The notes beneath the pieces are model-generated. The model worked only from the letters and a program-made list of their open reading frames with translations, made no database searches and was not told the DNA's origin. Below are positions 10,270 through 24,085 of a stretch of 64,000 nucleotides of DNA, one piece after another; the first letter of the stretch is position 1, and each line of letters opens with the position of its first letter. The DNA is taken from positions 55,316,336 to 55,380,335 of the forward strand of contig NC_081183.1 of assembly GCF_029867415.1 (NCBI RefSeq), given 5' to 3'. The position numbers and the translations under genes are program-made. The stretch is from Vicia villosa (Eukaryota; Streptophyta; Magnoliopsida; Fabales; Fabaceae).

Positions 10270-11660
10270 TTGTTTGTATCTTGACCCTCATCCGTAGCTA
10301 TCAATATTTTCAAACCGATCCTTGATGTAACTCATGAAATGGCAACATATAATTGTCCATGTGAGAAAACAGACTGTGGAAGATAAACTCTAACATGCTT
10401 CAAAGATTGTCCTTGACTTTTATTAATAGTCATTTCAAATGAAATGACCAAAGGGAATTGTCTCCGCTGAAATTTAAAAGGAATTCTTGGATCAGAAGGT
10501 ATCAATGACAACCTAGGTATATACACTTTATTACCATTATTTCTTCCCGATAGAATCCTTCCTTCAAGCACATATTTTCCCTTTTTTTTGATGATTAGTC
10601 GAGTTCCATTGCATAATCCAGAAGATTGATTTATATTTCTCAATAACATTACAGGTACTCCAACTTTGAGTTTCAAATCGTGATTTGAAAGGCCAAATGC
10701 ACTAATATTGTTTAACAATTCAGGTGTGTGTACATCATTAGGCACATCTATATTTGGATTCGCCGAGTATGAAGTATCAAAACTTAGATATGTTTGTAAT
10801 TCAGTGGGAATCAATGATAACATGTAGTCATTAATGTTATCAACAATATTATTTTTTGGGGAAAGTATAGCTCTGTCTTTAAAAAAAGTTGGATCATTCA
10901 TGTTATCCAAAAATGACGGATAAATGCTCTGAATAATAGATTAAATAGAATCAGTTGAACTTTTAATGAGTAAATCATCTGGAATTTCAAGTGTGATATA
11001 GTCATCACCTTGTTCTCAAATTGTTCCATCACCAATCCCTAACACCCAATCTGAAAACAATTTCCTCTGTCTAACATCAACATCAGGGCTCCCAGTACGT
11101 AGCCTCATATTTGTATGCAACGTCAGGACTTCACAATAATTCCAAAGATATAAGGAGTTAATGATAGCATGAACCATATCTTGTCTTGTTGCTTTAGGAA
11201 TAACTGGTAGAATTTTTCTGAAGTCTCCTCCAAAAACAACAACCTTTCCCCCAAAAGGTATATTTACATTTCCATTATTACAAAATCGAAGAACATCTCT
11301 GAATGTTCTATCAACAACTTCAAAACAATATTTATGGAGCACTGGTGCTTCATCCCATATAATGAGTTTTGTTTTTGCTATCAATTATGGTAAAGGGGTA
11401 TTTTGATCAATACCGCAAGTGGAATACTCATCAATGTCTAGAGGTATAGAGAATCTTGAATGGGTTGTTCTTCCTCCAAGAATAAGCAAAGCAACAATTC
11501 CATTCGATGCCACTGTTAACACAATATCTCCTTTAGATCTTAATGCTGCTGACATAGCCCTCTAAATGTAAGTTTTTCCAGTACACCATACCCATATAGG
11601 AAAAAAAATTCCTGGTTTATTTTCTTCAACTCGTGCCATAATTTTGTCATATACTGTTCT
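10270..11660 (-). pseudogene. Helitron helicase domain (Pif1-like), broken
   Basis: Superfamily 1 Pif1-type helicase part of the Rep/Hel protein, which would unwind DNA during rolling-circle transposition. Visible motifs: degenerate Walker A near 11.58 kb (TGKTYI); Walker B with IIWDEAP (about 11.36 kb); GGDFRKILPVIP; LTLHTNMRLR; and the C-terminal block INKSQGQSLKHVRVYLPQ then HGQLYVAIS. Lesions: one missing base inside the Walker A glycines (about 11584); Trp to stop just after it (11562-11564); and further stops upstream of IAKTK, in GTI*EQGDD, in STDSI*SIIQ and after VAIS. The long frame segments are 11384-11016 and 10910-10332. Clearly a pseudogene. Confidence 0.85.
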
Positions 11661-11687
11661 CTGTTCAACAGTCATAGTTGACATCAA

Positions 11688-12600
11688 TTAAGTATGTTCT
11701 ATAGCCAAAAGTTGTGTATCATAATTCAACTCATCATAAATGAGTCTATTTTGGCTTTCAGATGTAAGAGATGCATCTATTTGAGGCATTATGGGAAAAT
11801 CACTTAAACTCCTATTATTGCTCTGTAAAAAAGATTCGAGATCTTGTAATACTAAACTTTTTATGTCATCATCTGATAATTCCAAATCTGTCATAATAAT
11901 TAAATAAGTTTAGCAACATAGAAAATACATAAATTTAGCTGATTAGATAAAAAAGTGTATATAAACCAATTTAGTCTTACATGTAAAAAATTAGAGTATA
12001 TATTCTATATACAATTACCTGGAAATTAAAGAATGAGTCTTTGCCTATGCAAGATGTCATCACCTAAATACTGCCATGTTTTGTGCCAAACATCTTCTGG
12101 TCTGGATAGTTGTTTTGAAATTAAAAGGGTTACAAATAATTTTCGCAAAAAAGTACCTGTACCCCAATTACTAGACTCTATAATGGCATCTACGTATTCT
12201 TTATCATCATGTAGTAAACCCATGGCAAAACATGTGTCTTTAAATGTATCATATAACACGTTGTTTACTCTCTTCATTTCCTGGTAACTTCAAGGACCTT
12301 TGACATAATTAAGCCAAGTTCTCAAATAATATCTCTCACCCGATCCAGGTGGTGAAAAATGAACTCTACCAATTGTGAAACCTTTTTTACGGGGAGACCA
12401 TTGTTTTTCAGAATCTTTCCAAACAAATTTCAAAGGAAATTGATTGTATGTAGGATTTCATCCTTCCTTGTATTTTTTATTTGCTTCCATCTATGCCAAA
12501 AAATTTGTATTTTCTATATTTGGCTTATTGATAACCCGGTTAATTGGACCAACGTCGTCGTAAACAAAATATTGTTGATTTTCTAAATGAAAAGGTAGTC
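11688..12600 (-). pseudogene. Rep/Hel linker and Pif1-associated region, broken
   Basis: Minus-strand segments that join Rep to the helicase in plant Helitrons. They include a stretch reading FTIGRVHFSPPGSGERYYLR then TWLNYVKGP (about 12.36-12.29 kb), then MKRVNNVLYDTFKDTCFAMG..LLHDDKEYVDAI and WHKTWQYLGDDILHRQR (12277-12026), and an acidic segment (11894-11688, LELSDDDIKSLVLQDLESFL). The order is correct, but a stop after KGP and an apparent intron or non-coding gap near 11.9-12.0 kb interrupt it. Confidence 0.7.
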
Positions 12601-12613
12601 TCTGAACAGAAGG

Positions 12614-13760
12614 TTATCTATAGTTAATATCAAAACTAAATATTCTCCAAGCTGCTTCACACGATGACAAATATCTACAGTCATAATACATTTTAATTTC
12701 ATCAGAAATTTTTGAATCGTTGGTTCCATTGGCACTATTATAGAAGCTAGCGGTAACACGATCATGCCCTTTGTTGACATACCTAAAAAGATACTTAATA
12801 GATTGATACTGATTGCACCATTCAACATTTATATGGGCATTGTATTTTAGTAGTAGATGTCTATTATATGGTACGACGAACCTGTTATTTGCAAAAGAGT
12901 CACCCTTTTTAATGAAATTACTATTATCTCTCCTTCTATATATCAGATATTCACTTGCATCAATAGTGGTGTTATCGAGAAACCTCTTTGGAAAATACTT
13001 TGTGCACTTTCCATTTTGCATGCAAGGAAATTTTTTATTTTGAGCACCGCATGGACCATGAATCATAAGTGAAGAGACTATTTTAAATAGTTCTTATATC
13101 AACTTCTTTATCAAGATTCTCAACTGATATTATTTTATCGATATCATTGGGATTTACTCATTGAAATTCATGATGTAGAAATACCAAAATATGAGCATGT
13201 GGTAATCCACGTTTTTTGAAATTCAATTGTGTATAGCACTGGACATGAAGATAAAATAAAATAGATAATTAATAAATTTAACAATTAATTGCATATAATT
13301 CAATTGACTTTTCCGAATAATTGTCCTTTCTTTATATCCTTTGTCAAATGATTAAGTTTAATCTTGAATATTCTGCAAACTAAATCAGGTCTGTCTTCTG
13401 ATTTTAGATTGTATTTAGACAAAAATGTAACTAATTCTGGCCATTTTTGATTGCATGTAAAAGTAATAAATAAATCAAGATATCCAGTCCATGCGCAAAT
13501 AGCCATAGCATCTTGGTAGTTTTGAAGCATGTACCGTGTGCCTCCTACAAAACTTGACGGTAACACAATTCATCTTCCTGTGGTTGAAGGATCAGTCTCT
13601 CCTCTAAGAATTTCCTCTGCGAGACCTTTATACATGTTGGCCCTCAATTCTTTTTTATGGTTTCGAACCCATTTTAATATGGAAGACTCTATCATGTTAT
13701 AACCATCAACCAAAAACTGTTGAAATAAACGTTTAGCAAACAATAACGGTGCCATGTCAT
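12614..13760 (-). pseudogene. Helitron Rep (Helitron_like_N) region, broken
   Basis: Rolling-circle replication initiator part. Order on the minus strand: MAPLLFAKRLFQQFLVDGYN (13755), ETDPSTTGR then a TGA stop at about 13571, then IVLPSSFVGGTRYM..QNYQDAMAICAWTGYLDLFI (13566-13430). Next comes the His-rich metal-binding motif KKRGLPHAHILVFLHHEFQ (about 13.22-13.16 kb), then MRCSKNKKF-like CPCMQNGKC region and the Tyr-motif region IKYLFRYVNKGHDR (about 12.79 kb). A DNA gap near 13.25-13.3 kb may be an intron. Stops after HHEFQ and in the following segment break the frame. The helicase follows downstream, as in all plant Helitrons. Confidence 0.8.
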
Positions 13761-13839
13761 TTTCTCTCTGTTGGATTCTATAAGAAAACTACTCTTTGAT
13801 AGTTACCAAATACTTATAATTTAGACAATGATACATTAC

Positions 13840-14062
13840 CGGGTGTATTAATCACTATATGATTAGAATAATCATAGTGTAAGTTATTGGCATGATTAAT
13901 AAAATCATCATCTAAATTAGTTGATGAACCTGCATAGCATTAGTAATTATTATATTATAATCAAACCATGAACAACAATAACTAATAAGACATTAGATAT
14001 TTAATTAAATTACCTATTTGGTTGAGTTTAAAATGACTATGTTGAGAGGTGCTAATCATTAA
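13840..14062 (-). pseudogene. Possible 5' exons of Rep/Hel
   Basis: A short minus-strand open stretch (DDDFINHANNLHYDYSNHIV, then INTPG and a GT splice donor, about 13.92-13.84 kb) and another (MNLMISTSQHSHFKLNQI, 14.06-14.01 kb). They precede Rep and end at plausible GT donors. I do not recognise a domain; the calls rest on position and splice-like borders. Confidence 0.4.
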
Positions 14063-14105
14063 ATTCATCTGCGTACAAAAATTGTTTAGGTCACATATAA
14101 TAATT

Positions 14106-15495
14106 GGTTTTTTCTTTACCCACCTCCCTATGGCGGTCACCCCAGTGAAAATCTCATTTTACCCCTGCTTCGGAAATGCATTTCCGAAATATTTTTTTTT
14201 CAAAATTTTTTCAGACTTCGGAAGTGCATTTCCGAAAAAATCCCAAAAATTGGGATTTTGATTAATTCGGAGATGCATCTCCGAAAAAACAAAAAAAATC
14301 TAAAAATTCCAAAAATTAATTTTAGGATATGAATTAATTTATATATTATAAATTTGATATAATTTATGAGTAATAAATAATAATAATTATATATTTTGAC
14401 ATAATTTATTAGTTATAAATAATAATTATTATATATTTTTATTCTGATTCATATTTTAAAATTTAAAATAATTTTAATTAAAAAAATTAAAATAATTTCA
14501 CTTATAAAATGAGTTATAATTTTTTATTTATATATTTATATATTTATAATAATCATTATGTATTTACAAAAAAAATTAAAAAAATGAGTGTTTTAATTTA
14601 TATATTTATATAATAATTATAATAATTATTATATATTTATAAAAATTATTATATATTTATATATTTATATAATAATTATTATATATTAATTATAAATATA
14701 TTTATATATTTATATAATAATTATAAAAATTAAAAAAAATGAGTGTTTTAATTTATAATAATTATTATATATTTATATATTTATATATTAATTATTATAT
14801 ATTTATATATTTCACTTACAAAATTAATAATTATTATTATATATTTATATATTTCTATTCTGATTCATAATTAAAAATGAGATAATTTTTTATTTAGTTT
14901 AAAAAAATTAAAAAAAGATATTGTCTTAATTTTATTTAATGAATAAATTTTATATTTAATTCTATATAATTCAAAATTTACTTATGGAATTAAAATGTTT
15001 TTGATTTATATAAGTTAGTAAAATAATTTTTAACTTTCAAATAGTTTAGGATGTTTTGATTCACCTTGATTTTATTGATTCACCTTCATTTTATTGATTC
15101 ACCTTGATTTTATACCTATTAATTGTATTGATTCACCTTGATTTTAATTTTTTTAATAATTATTAATTATTTTGGAAGTGTATATCCGAAACATTTCAAG
15201 ACCAATTTGGTCTTGGAATATTTCGGAAGTTCATTTCCGAATTCCTCCAAGGGGGTGCGTTCGGAGATGAACTTCCGAAAACACCACATTTTCTGAAAAG
15301 TAACTTTATTTCGGAGATGCATCTCTGAAATCAATATTTTATATTAAAAAAAATACGTTTTCGGAAATACATTTCCGAAAACACCTTTTTTTAACAAAAA
15401 GTACCTTTTCGGAAATGAACTTCCGAAACAAGGGGTAGTGTGATAAATTCACCGGGGGTGGGCAAGAAGGTTAGGAGATGGGTGAAGAAATTTTC
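14106..15495. mobile_element. Palindrome-rich DNA transposon (MULE-like), 1.39 kb
   Basis: Imperfect terminal inverted repeats of about 75 bp (TTTCTTTACCCACCTCC at the left; on the minus strand of the right end TTTCTTCACCCATCTCC) are flanked by TAATAATT at 14098-14105 and again at 15496-15503. The subterminal regions hold nine palindromic modules of the TTCGGAAATGCATTTCCGAA type (three left, six right). The interior is nearly pure A/T. There is no transposase, so it is non-autonomous. It interrupts the Helitron Rep 5' exons. A target duplication of 8-9 bp suggests Mutator-like or hAT. Confidence 0.65.
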
Positions 15496-15589
15496 TAATA
15501 ATTTAGTTATTAAAACATTAAAAAAAATTATTTATCAATTAAATTATAGGCAATTAATTAACTAAGTGCATTAATTGTAACATTTACCT

Positions 15590-15960
15590 TGCATCGATAT
15601 AATGGGTGAATCATGTAAAAAAATACTATGGTGATTAAGAAATGCTTTTGAGAGTTTATTTTTCTTTATGATATATTTTCCAAGACCTAATTTTAATGTA
15701 GCTCCTCTTGAGTTATTGGTGGAAGCGGACATTTGAATGTAAATTATGTTACCTACAAAAGGTTTAAATTAGTTAAAATAAAAATATAACAATAATTAAA
15801 TCATAAAAAATATAAAATGAATAAATTACTATGGTTTTTTGTTTAAACAGCAAGTTGAATTCGTAAGATGTGTACGTAGCCGATATGGAAATGATACTTT
15901 GAAAGTATTTTCTGTGTCTATATATAATACTGAGTTTTTAGAGTTAGCTCCTATAAATGT
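15590..15960 (-). pseudogene. Further possible 5' exons of the Helitron gene
   Basis: A minus-strand segment starting MSASTNNSRGATLKLGLGKY (ATG near 15733) runs open for about 47 codons to a GT donor near 15.59 kb. Another open piece (TFIGANSKNSVLYIDTENTF, about 15.96-15.86 kb) lies just upstream and ends at a stop. Placement immediately 5' of Rep suggests N-terminal exons; no domain recognised. Confidence 0.35.
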
Positions 15961-16118
15961 AAAACAATTACCATTAATTTAGTAAGTAATTAGTAAATTA
16001 GTAAATACCATTAATTTAAATAATTGTAGTAACAAACCATCTAAAATGGCTGCTAAACCTTAGGTTCAAATATTTCAAGAAAGTCACATCAAATCTCTAC
16101 TAATTAGTTATTGACACT

Positions 16119-16773
<655 letters not shown>

Positions 16774-16958
16774 GGGTCATGCTAACATGTGCTCTTAGGG
16801 CACATGTTAAAGATGCTATAATTAGAAAAAGTAAAATGTAATTAAATGCAATAAAGTCAAATTTAAAGTTTTGATACATTGAATGTACGCGTTCCAATAA
16901 AATATTTCTATAAATATCTCATTAACTTGTGCCCTTGGGGCACATGTTAGCTTTTCCC
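16774..16958. mobile_element. MULE-like MITE 1 (185 bp)
   Basis: Starts GGGTCATGCTAACATGTG and ends with the complementary theme (GTTAGCTTTTCCC). It is flanked by an exact 9-bp duplication TAGGTTTAT (16765-16773 and 16959-16967). Each end contains its own palindrome (ACATGTGC..GCACATGT). No coding capacity. Confidence 0.85.
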
Positions 16959-16972
16959 TAGGTTTATTTTAT

Positions 16973-18347
16973 GGGCAATGCTATCCAGTTGCAATGGGGC
17001 ACTGGTTAAGCGACATTAAATACTTTATAAGCCCATTAATATTTTCCTTTTTAAAAGATATAGATTATTAATAATGATAATTAAAATTGAAACGTTGCAA
17101 TTTGAATAATATTGAACATTGCCTTTTCAATTTATAATCCGATAAAGCTGCAACCGTAACTTTTCATTCCGCCACATCTACTATTCATATCACTACTTCT
17201 AATTTGTTGTACTATTGTTTTAAAACAGTACACAGCTACATGATTTTAAATTATAATATTTCAATTTTTGTTTAATTTATTATTATAATTTTTTATTATA
17301 TTTTGTATTATATGTAGTGTTTTAAAAACCGGACCGGTCATCGAACCAATGAGGATATTGGGTCACTGGTTTATCGGTCGAACCACTGGGTCACTGGTCG
17401 AACCGCACGACCAAACCGAATTAAACAGATTAAACCGGATAACTCGGTTGAATAGAACTGTCATTATATAGGTATAAAACCGGTCGAACCGAATGATTCA
17501 GTCTCTAAAAAAATATAACTAGCTTTTAAATTTTTTAAAAATATCATATTATAAATTCACAATTTCATAACTTAAATTCAAATTTTAAACAAAGGTATCA
17601 CACATAACAAAATAGTAAAAAATTACAAAGTCTAATTGCAAACATAATCTAAACAAAGTCTAATTACAACATAATCTAATTGAATAGTTTATAACAAAAT
17701 AACTCCAATGTGTACCAAATTTAATTCAAAATAGGATCCTCCTAAAAAGAAAATCAAATAAAATTTAATATGTTTATGTTATTTAAGAAAATTTATTAGC
17801 AAAGATAACAAATAGACAATAAAATTTTTAATTTGTCATTAACGAAAAAAACTATGTGAGAATGCTATTTAAGTAATACACTACTAAATATATTAAAAAA
17901 AAATTGAAAAAAAAAGTTTAAAAGAAATGTTAAAAAAAAGTTTAAAAATTTTTTTTAAAAAAAAGTTTAAAAAAAAAAACAAAAAAAGAGCAATTAAACC
18001 GCCGATTTTCCCGGTTTTCACCGACGGTCCGGTCCGGTTTTTAAAACACTGATTATATGTATTCTTTTATTTTTATACTATATTTTATTGTTTAATTTCA
18101 TTTTTTTAATTTATTTTGTTTTAAAAACTAGTAAAAAAAAGAAGTTTCACACTTTGGACAATAGATTTCGTAAGAGAGAGAAAGAGTCAATGAATTAATT
18201 TACGCCTATGATTTGGTATTAATATTTAATTATGGATACATAATCAATTTAACATTTAATTATCATTATTTTTCAAAAAAAGAAGTTTAATCAATGACAA
18301 TTAAATGTTTCTTATCCAGCGCCTCGGGCCACAAGTTAGCAGCACCC
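16973..18347. mobile_element. MULE-like MITE 2 (1375 bp, carries a nested element)
   Basis: Termini GGGCAATGCTATCCAGTTGC and, on the minus strand, GGGTGCTGCTAACTTGTG. Exact 9-bp target duplication TTATTTTAT at 16964-16972 and 18348-18356. The size is inflated by the CCGG-rich element at 17316-18051 inserted inside it. The left duplication overlaps the right duplication of MITE 1. Confidence 0.8.
17316..18051. mobile_element. CCGG-rich inverted-repeat element, copy 1
   Basis: Termini AGTGTTTTAAAAACCGGACC and CCGGTCCGGTTTTTAAAACACT are inverted repeats, flanked by ATTATATGT on both sides. The left arm repeats CGGTCGAACC..CTGGGTCACTGGTCGAACC. The interior is A-rich with no ORF. Non-autonomous DNA element of unassigned superfamily; the 9-bp duplication fits a Mutator-like origin. 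Confidence 0.75.
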
Positions 18348-18360
18348 TTATTTTATTTAA

Positions 18361-18532
18361 GGGTCTTGCTAACGAGTGCCTTCGGGACACTATTTAAGCC
18401 TACTAAATAAAGAAAATATTCTTTATAAAAGTCAGCATTTTAATTTCCAATGTATTGATTACACACATTTTTAAAAAAACTTACTACTTTAATCACTTAA
18501 AAAGTGTTCTAAGGCACTGATTAGCATTTCCC
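18361..18532. mobile_element. MULE-like MITE 3 (172 bp)
   Basis: Termini GGGTCTTGCTAACGAGTGCC and, reversed, GGGAAATGCTAATCAGTGCC. Exact 9-bp duplication TTTATTTAA at 18352-18360 and 18533-18541. Same terminal theme (GGGNNNTGCTAA) as MITEs 1 and 2. Its left duplication overlaps the right duplication of MITE 2. Confidence 0.85.
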
Positions 18533-18556
18533 TTTATTTAATATATTTAATAATAA

Positions 18557-18792
18557 GGGTTATTCTAACCTATGCAACATTGCATAGGATAAGGACAATT
18601 AATACATTATTTTCTTCCATATAAATTATCATATTAATTATTTTTTTTTAAAAAGTAATCTTTTATATTTTGTCTGTCCCACCCAATTAATGGATTAACC
18701 TAAATAATAATTACTATGATAATTTATATTTAAAAAAGTAGTGTATTAATTGTCTCTTATCCTATGCAATGTTGCATAGGTTAGAAAAACCC
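18557..18792. mobile_element. MULE-like MITE 4 (236 bp)
   Basis: Near-perfect terminal inverted repeats of about 50 bp (GGGTTATTCTAACCTATGCA; reversed end GGGTTTTTCTAACCTATGCA), each holding the palindrome CTATGCAA..TTGCATAG. Exact 9-bp duplication TAATAATAA at 18548-18556 and 18793-18801. No coding capacity. Confidence 0.88.
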
Positions 18793-18812
18793 TAATAATA
18801 ATTAGTGTGTTT

Positions 18813-19637
18813 GTGTTTTAAAAACCGGATCGGTCATCGAACCGGTGAGGGTACTGGGTCACTGATTTATCGGTCGAACCACTGGGTCACTGGTCGAACC
18901 GCACGACCAAACCGGATTAAATCGGACAACTCGGTAGAATAGACCTGTCATTATATATGTATAAAGCTGGTCGAACCGGATGATTCAGTCTCTAAAAAAA
19001 TATAAGTAGCTTTTAAATTTTTTAAAAATATCATATCATAAATTCACAATTTCATAACTTAAATTCAAATTTTAAATAAAGGTATCACACATAACAAAAT
19101 AGTAAAAAATTACAAAGTCTAATTGCAAACAAAGTCTAATTACAACATAATCTAAACAAAGTCTAATTACAACATAATCTAATTGAATAGTTTATAACCA
19201 AATAACTCCAATATGTACCAAATTTAATTCAAAATAGGATCCTCCTAAAAAGAAAATCAAATAAAATTCAATATGTTTATGCTATTTAAGAAAATTTATT
19301 AGCAAAGATAACAAATAGACAATAAAGTTTTTAATTTGTCACTAACGAAAAAAACTATGTGAGAATGCTATTTAAGTAATACACTACTAAATATATTAAA
19401 AAAAAGTTTAAAAAAAAAGTTTAAAAGAAATGTTAAAAAAAAAAGTTTAAAAAAAAAGTTTAAAAAAAAAAACAAAAAAAAAGCAATTAAACCGCCGGTT
19501 TCCGGTTTTCCCGGTTTTCACCGGTTCCTACCGGTTTGATGACATACCCGATCCAACTATTGAACCAGACCGGTTACCTGGCCGGTTCCCGGTTCGACCG
19601 GTCCGACCGGCCGGTCCGGTCCGGTTTTTAAAACACT
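18813..19637. mobile_element. CCGG-rich inverted-repeat element, copy 2
   Basis: Near-identical to copy 1 over most of its length but about 90 bp longer. The longer right arm reads CCGGTTTCCGGTTTTCCCGG, then more CCGGTT units, ending TTTTTAAAACACT. It includes an extra tandem copy of CAAAGTCTAATTACAACATA. The target duplication is not clear. Copy 1 has lost part of the right arm. Confidence 0.75.
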
Positions 19638-19758
19638 AAACTGATTCCATCAACTAAAAAATAGGAGACAATGAGATTAGTTTTTTTAGGATTTATTTTA
19701 TTTAATAATTAATAATGTATTTAACCAGTTTCTAATCAACTAAAAAATAGGAAATAAA

Positions 19759-21325
19759 ATGGCATAAAATGGATGACATGGATAGACTCACGGTACCGAA
19801 AAGTGAAGGAGGATTGGGTTTTCGTGATTTCCATGCGTTTAATATGGCAATGGTAGCAAAGCAAGGATGGTTCATTATGTCTCAACCTCAAGCATTGGTG
19901 TCCCGCATTTTTTAAGCAAGGTACTTCCCTCGAACCTCTTTCTTTGAGGCTAAGTTGGGGTTTAATCCTAGTTTTATATGGCGTAGCATGTGGCAATCTA
20001 GAGAAGTTCTAATGCTTGGTTGCAGGTGGTGTATTGGGGACGGTAGTAAAATCAAGGTTATGGAGGAACCGTGGCTTAGGGGAAGTAGGGAGGGTTGTAT
20101 AAGTGGGCCTCAGAAGCCAGGTGCATACGACATTACTGTTAAAAATCTCATGCTTAGTAATGCAAAACCATGGGATTTGAGTGTTTTAACGAATTTGTTT
20201 GATTATGCAACAGTGAGGGAAATACTTCAAGTGCCTTTAGTGTCGGAGGTCAATGAAGATAGATTGTTGTGGAAGGAAGAACAAAACGGGTGTTACACCG
20301 TGAGATCGGGTTATAGGGTTTGGCGGAATGCTAAGAAGATATCTTCCAATTTTAATTTCGATGAAAATTGGAATAATATCTGGAATATTAAAGCACCGGC
20401 TAGAGTGAAACATCTTCTGTGGAGAATCTGTCAGAATTGTCTGCTTACCCGTATGCGACTCAGACAACATCATGTTCAGTGCACAGAAACATGTCCGTTT
20501 TGCGGTAATAACGATGAGGACGACAAGCATGTGTTCTTTGGCTGTCATGCTACTTACAGTTGTTGGATCTCTGCAGGTTTGAGCAACATTATTGACCATA
20601 GAACTCATTCTTTTCATGAGATAAAATCGCTCATCCTTGATATTTGCAGCAAGAAAGATAGGAACACGGCGGGAAAAGTTGTTGTTACTATTGATGCTAT
20701 ATGGAAAAATAGGAACAATCTTATTTGGAACAATGATCACGAAGATGGTTCCAAAATTGGATGGCTTGCGTATCATAACTGGCGTGAGTGGTTTTCGGCA
20801 CAACATATTCCTATTAATAACAACGTGGAGCAACACTCTCTCCATTGGTTTCCGCCACCTAACGGATGGATTAAGTGTAACGTTGGCGCGGGATTTAATA
20901 GCAATAGAGGCACGGCAAATAGAGGATGGTGTCTTAGAGATAATTTTGGTAACTTTATTACAGCAGGGGCTGCGTGGGATTCAAGTAACTTTTCGGTTCT
21001 TGAGGCGGAAGCTTTAGCCCTCAAGGAAGCTATTCAAAGTGTTACTATGTTACATCTTGATCGGGTTATTTTTGAAAGTGACTCTATTAAAGTGGTTCAA
21101 GCTTGTCAATCTGTTACTGCAGAAAAATTTGAATTTTATTCTATAATCACCGATATTAAGTTGTTACTTCATAATTTTTCCAACTTTGAGGTAAAGTTTG
21201 TCAAACGTCAAGCGAATATGGTTGCTCACTCGTTAGCAAAGGCGGACAATTCTTGGGCTAGACGTAGTATTATTCATGTAATTCCTCCTTGTATTGAACT
21301 TTTGATTATGAATGAGAAATCATAG
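19759..21325 (+). pseudogene. LINE ORF2 C-terminus: zf-RVT plus RNase H-like domain
   Basis: The frame opens at about 19759 with KWHKMDDMDRLTVPKSEGGL then GFRDFHAFNMAMVAKQGW, the region just after reverse transcriptase. One TAA stop (19913-19915, after VSRIF) interrupts it, then 456 codons are open from 19955. The zf-RVT domain shows YTVRSGYRVW, WNIKAPARVKHLLWRICQNC and CPFCGNNDEDDKHVFFGC. The RNase H-like domain (RVT_3) begins WIKCNVGAGF, where the family has Asp in place of the Gly after NV, so the first catalytic Asp is lost. The later Glu (VLEAEALALKEA) and Asp (FESDSIKVV) are kept. The reverse transcriptase itself is absent. Dead copy. Confidence 0.85.
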
Positions 21326-21350
21326 TTTTGCTTTGTTCAAAAAAAAAAAA
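19759..21350 (+). mobile_element. 5'-truncated LINE with poly(A) and target duplication
   Basis: Contains only the 3' part of a plant L1-type ORF2 and ends in 12 As (21339-21350). It is flanked by AGGAAATAA-like sequence on both sides (about 19749 and 21349). Removing it restores Helitron non-coding sequence that matches the RPA array (CAACTAAAAAGTAGGAAACA). Confidence 0.75.
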
Positions 21351-21790
21351 GGAAATAATAAAATTAATTTATAACAAAACGTGGTTTTGTTTGTTTAATA
21401 AAAACAACAATTTTAAAACAAATAAAATTAAATAAATAGAGTGTGGAGAATTAATAGAGTGGGGTGGTTTTGTTTGAATTGATATTGATTTTTTATTTAA
21501 TTAATAAAGAATTTTTGGGAGGAGGTGGTTAATAGATCAATGAAAACGTGAAAACTTTGGGATGATGATAATTTTTAGGTCAAAATTTAATATTAAACAG
21601 ATTAGTAACATTTGGCCTATGGGATTTATGTTATGCAATGAATCGGTATTTGAAATCTCGGATAATTAATTGGTAAAGCTACACAAATAAAATATTATAT
21701 TAATCAAGAATAAATTGAAATAAATATCATTAATGTAAGACAATAAAAATTGACATATTTCTTAACAATAAAATAATAAAAGAATACTAA
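21351..21790 (-). other. Helitron-related non-coding DNA
   Basis: Starts with sequence continuing the Helitron promoter-like homology (AAACGTGG). It repeats the phrase TTTTTAGGTCAAAATTTAA also seen at 16.66 kb, so part is duplicated. No gene seen. Confidence 0.45.
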
Positions 21791-21904
21791 TCATTAGTTG
21801 GTTCAGTGGTGATTGGTGCTGAATTTGGTAGGGAGAACCACTTTTTGATCCTCCGCAACTACGATCGGAAGGGGGCTGGAACCACTTGATGCCAGAACTG
21901 ACCT
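21791..21904 (+). mobile_element. tRNA-related SINE-like fragment
   Basis: TTGGTTCAGTGGTGATTGG resembles a tRNA A box, and a degenerate B box (TTTTGATCCTCC) lies about 40 nt later. They are followed by a G-rich GGAAGGGGGCTGGAACCAC and GCCAGAACTGACC. I recall this phrase as a dispersed legume repeat, but no poly(A) or target duplication is visible because it abuts a (TA)n tract. Confidence 0.4.
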
Positions 21905-21905
21905 A

Positions 21906-24085
<2,180 letters not shown>

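Larger units (their letters stand above)
9987..16100 (-). mobile_element. Helitron, 3' half with Rep/helicase gene
   Basis: Element on the minus strand. Its 3' end is the CTAG at 9987-9990, followed (minus strand) by the expected host T at 9986. The 3' hairpin is at 9998-10014, and Rep and Pif1-type helicase domains follow in the correct order. The 5' end is not found in this segment. Helitron parts continue past later insertions: non-coding DNA at 16.4-21.8 kb, RPA exons at 33 kb and the RPA array at 49-63 kb. Many stops and frameshifts make it non-autonomous today. Confidence 0.75.

Noticed and set aside
20237..20845. Minus-strand 202-codon ORF
   Set aside because: Shadow of the LINE ORF2 frame on the plus strand; no recognisable domain.
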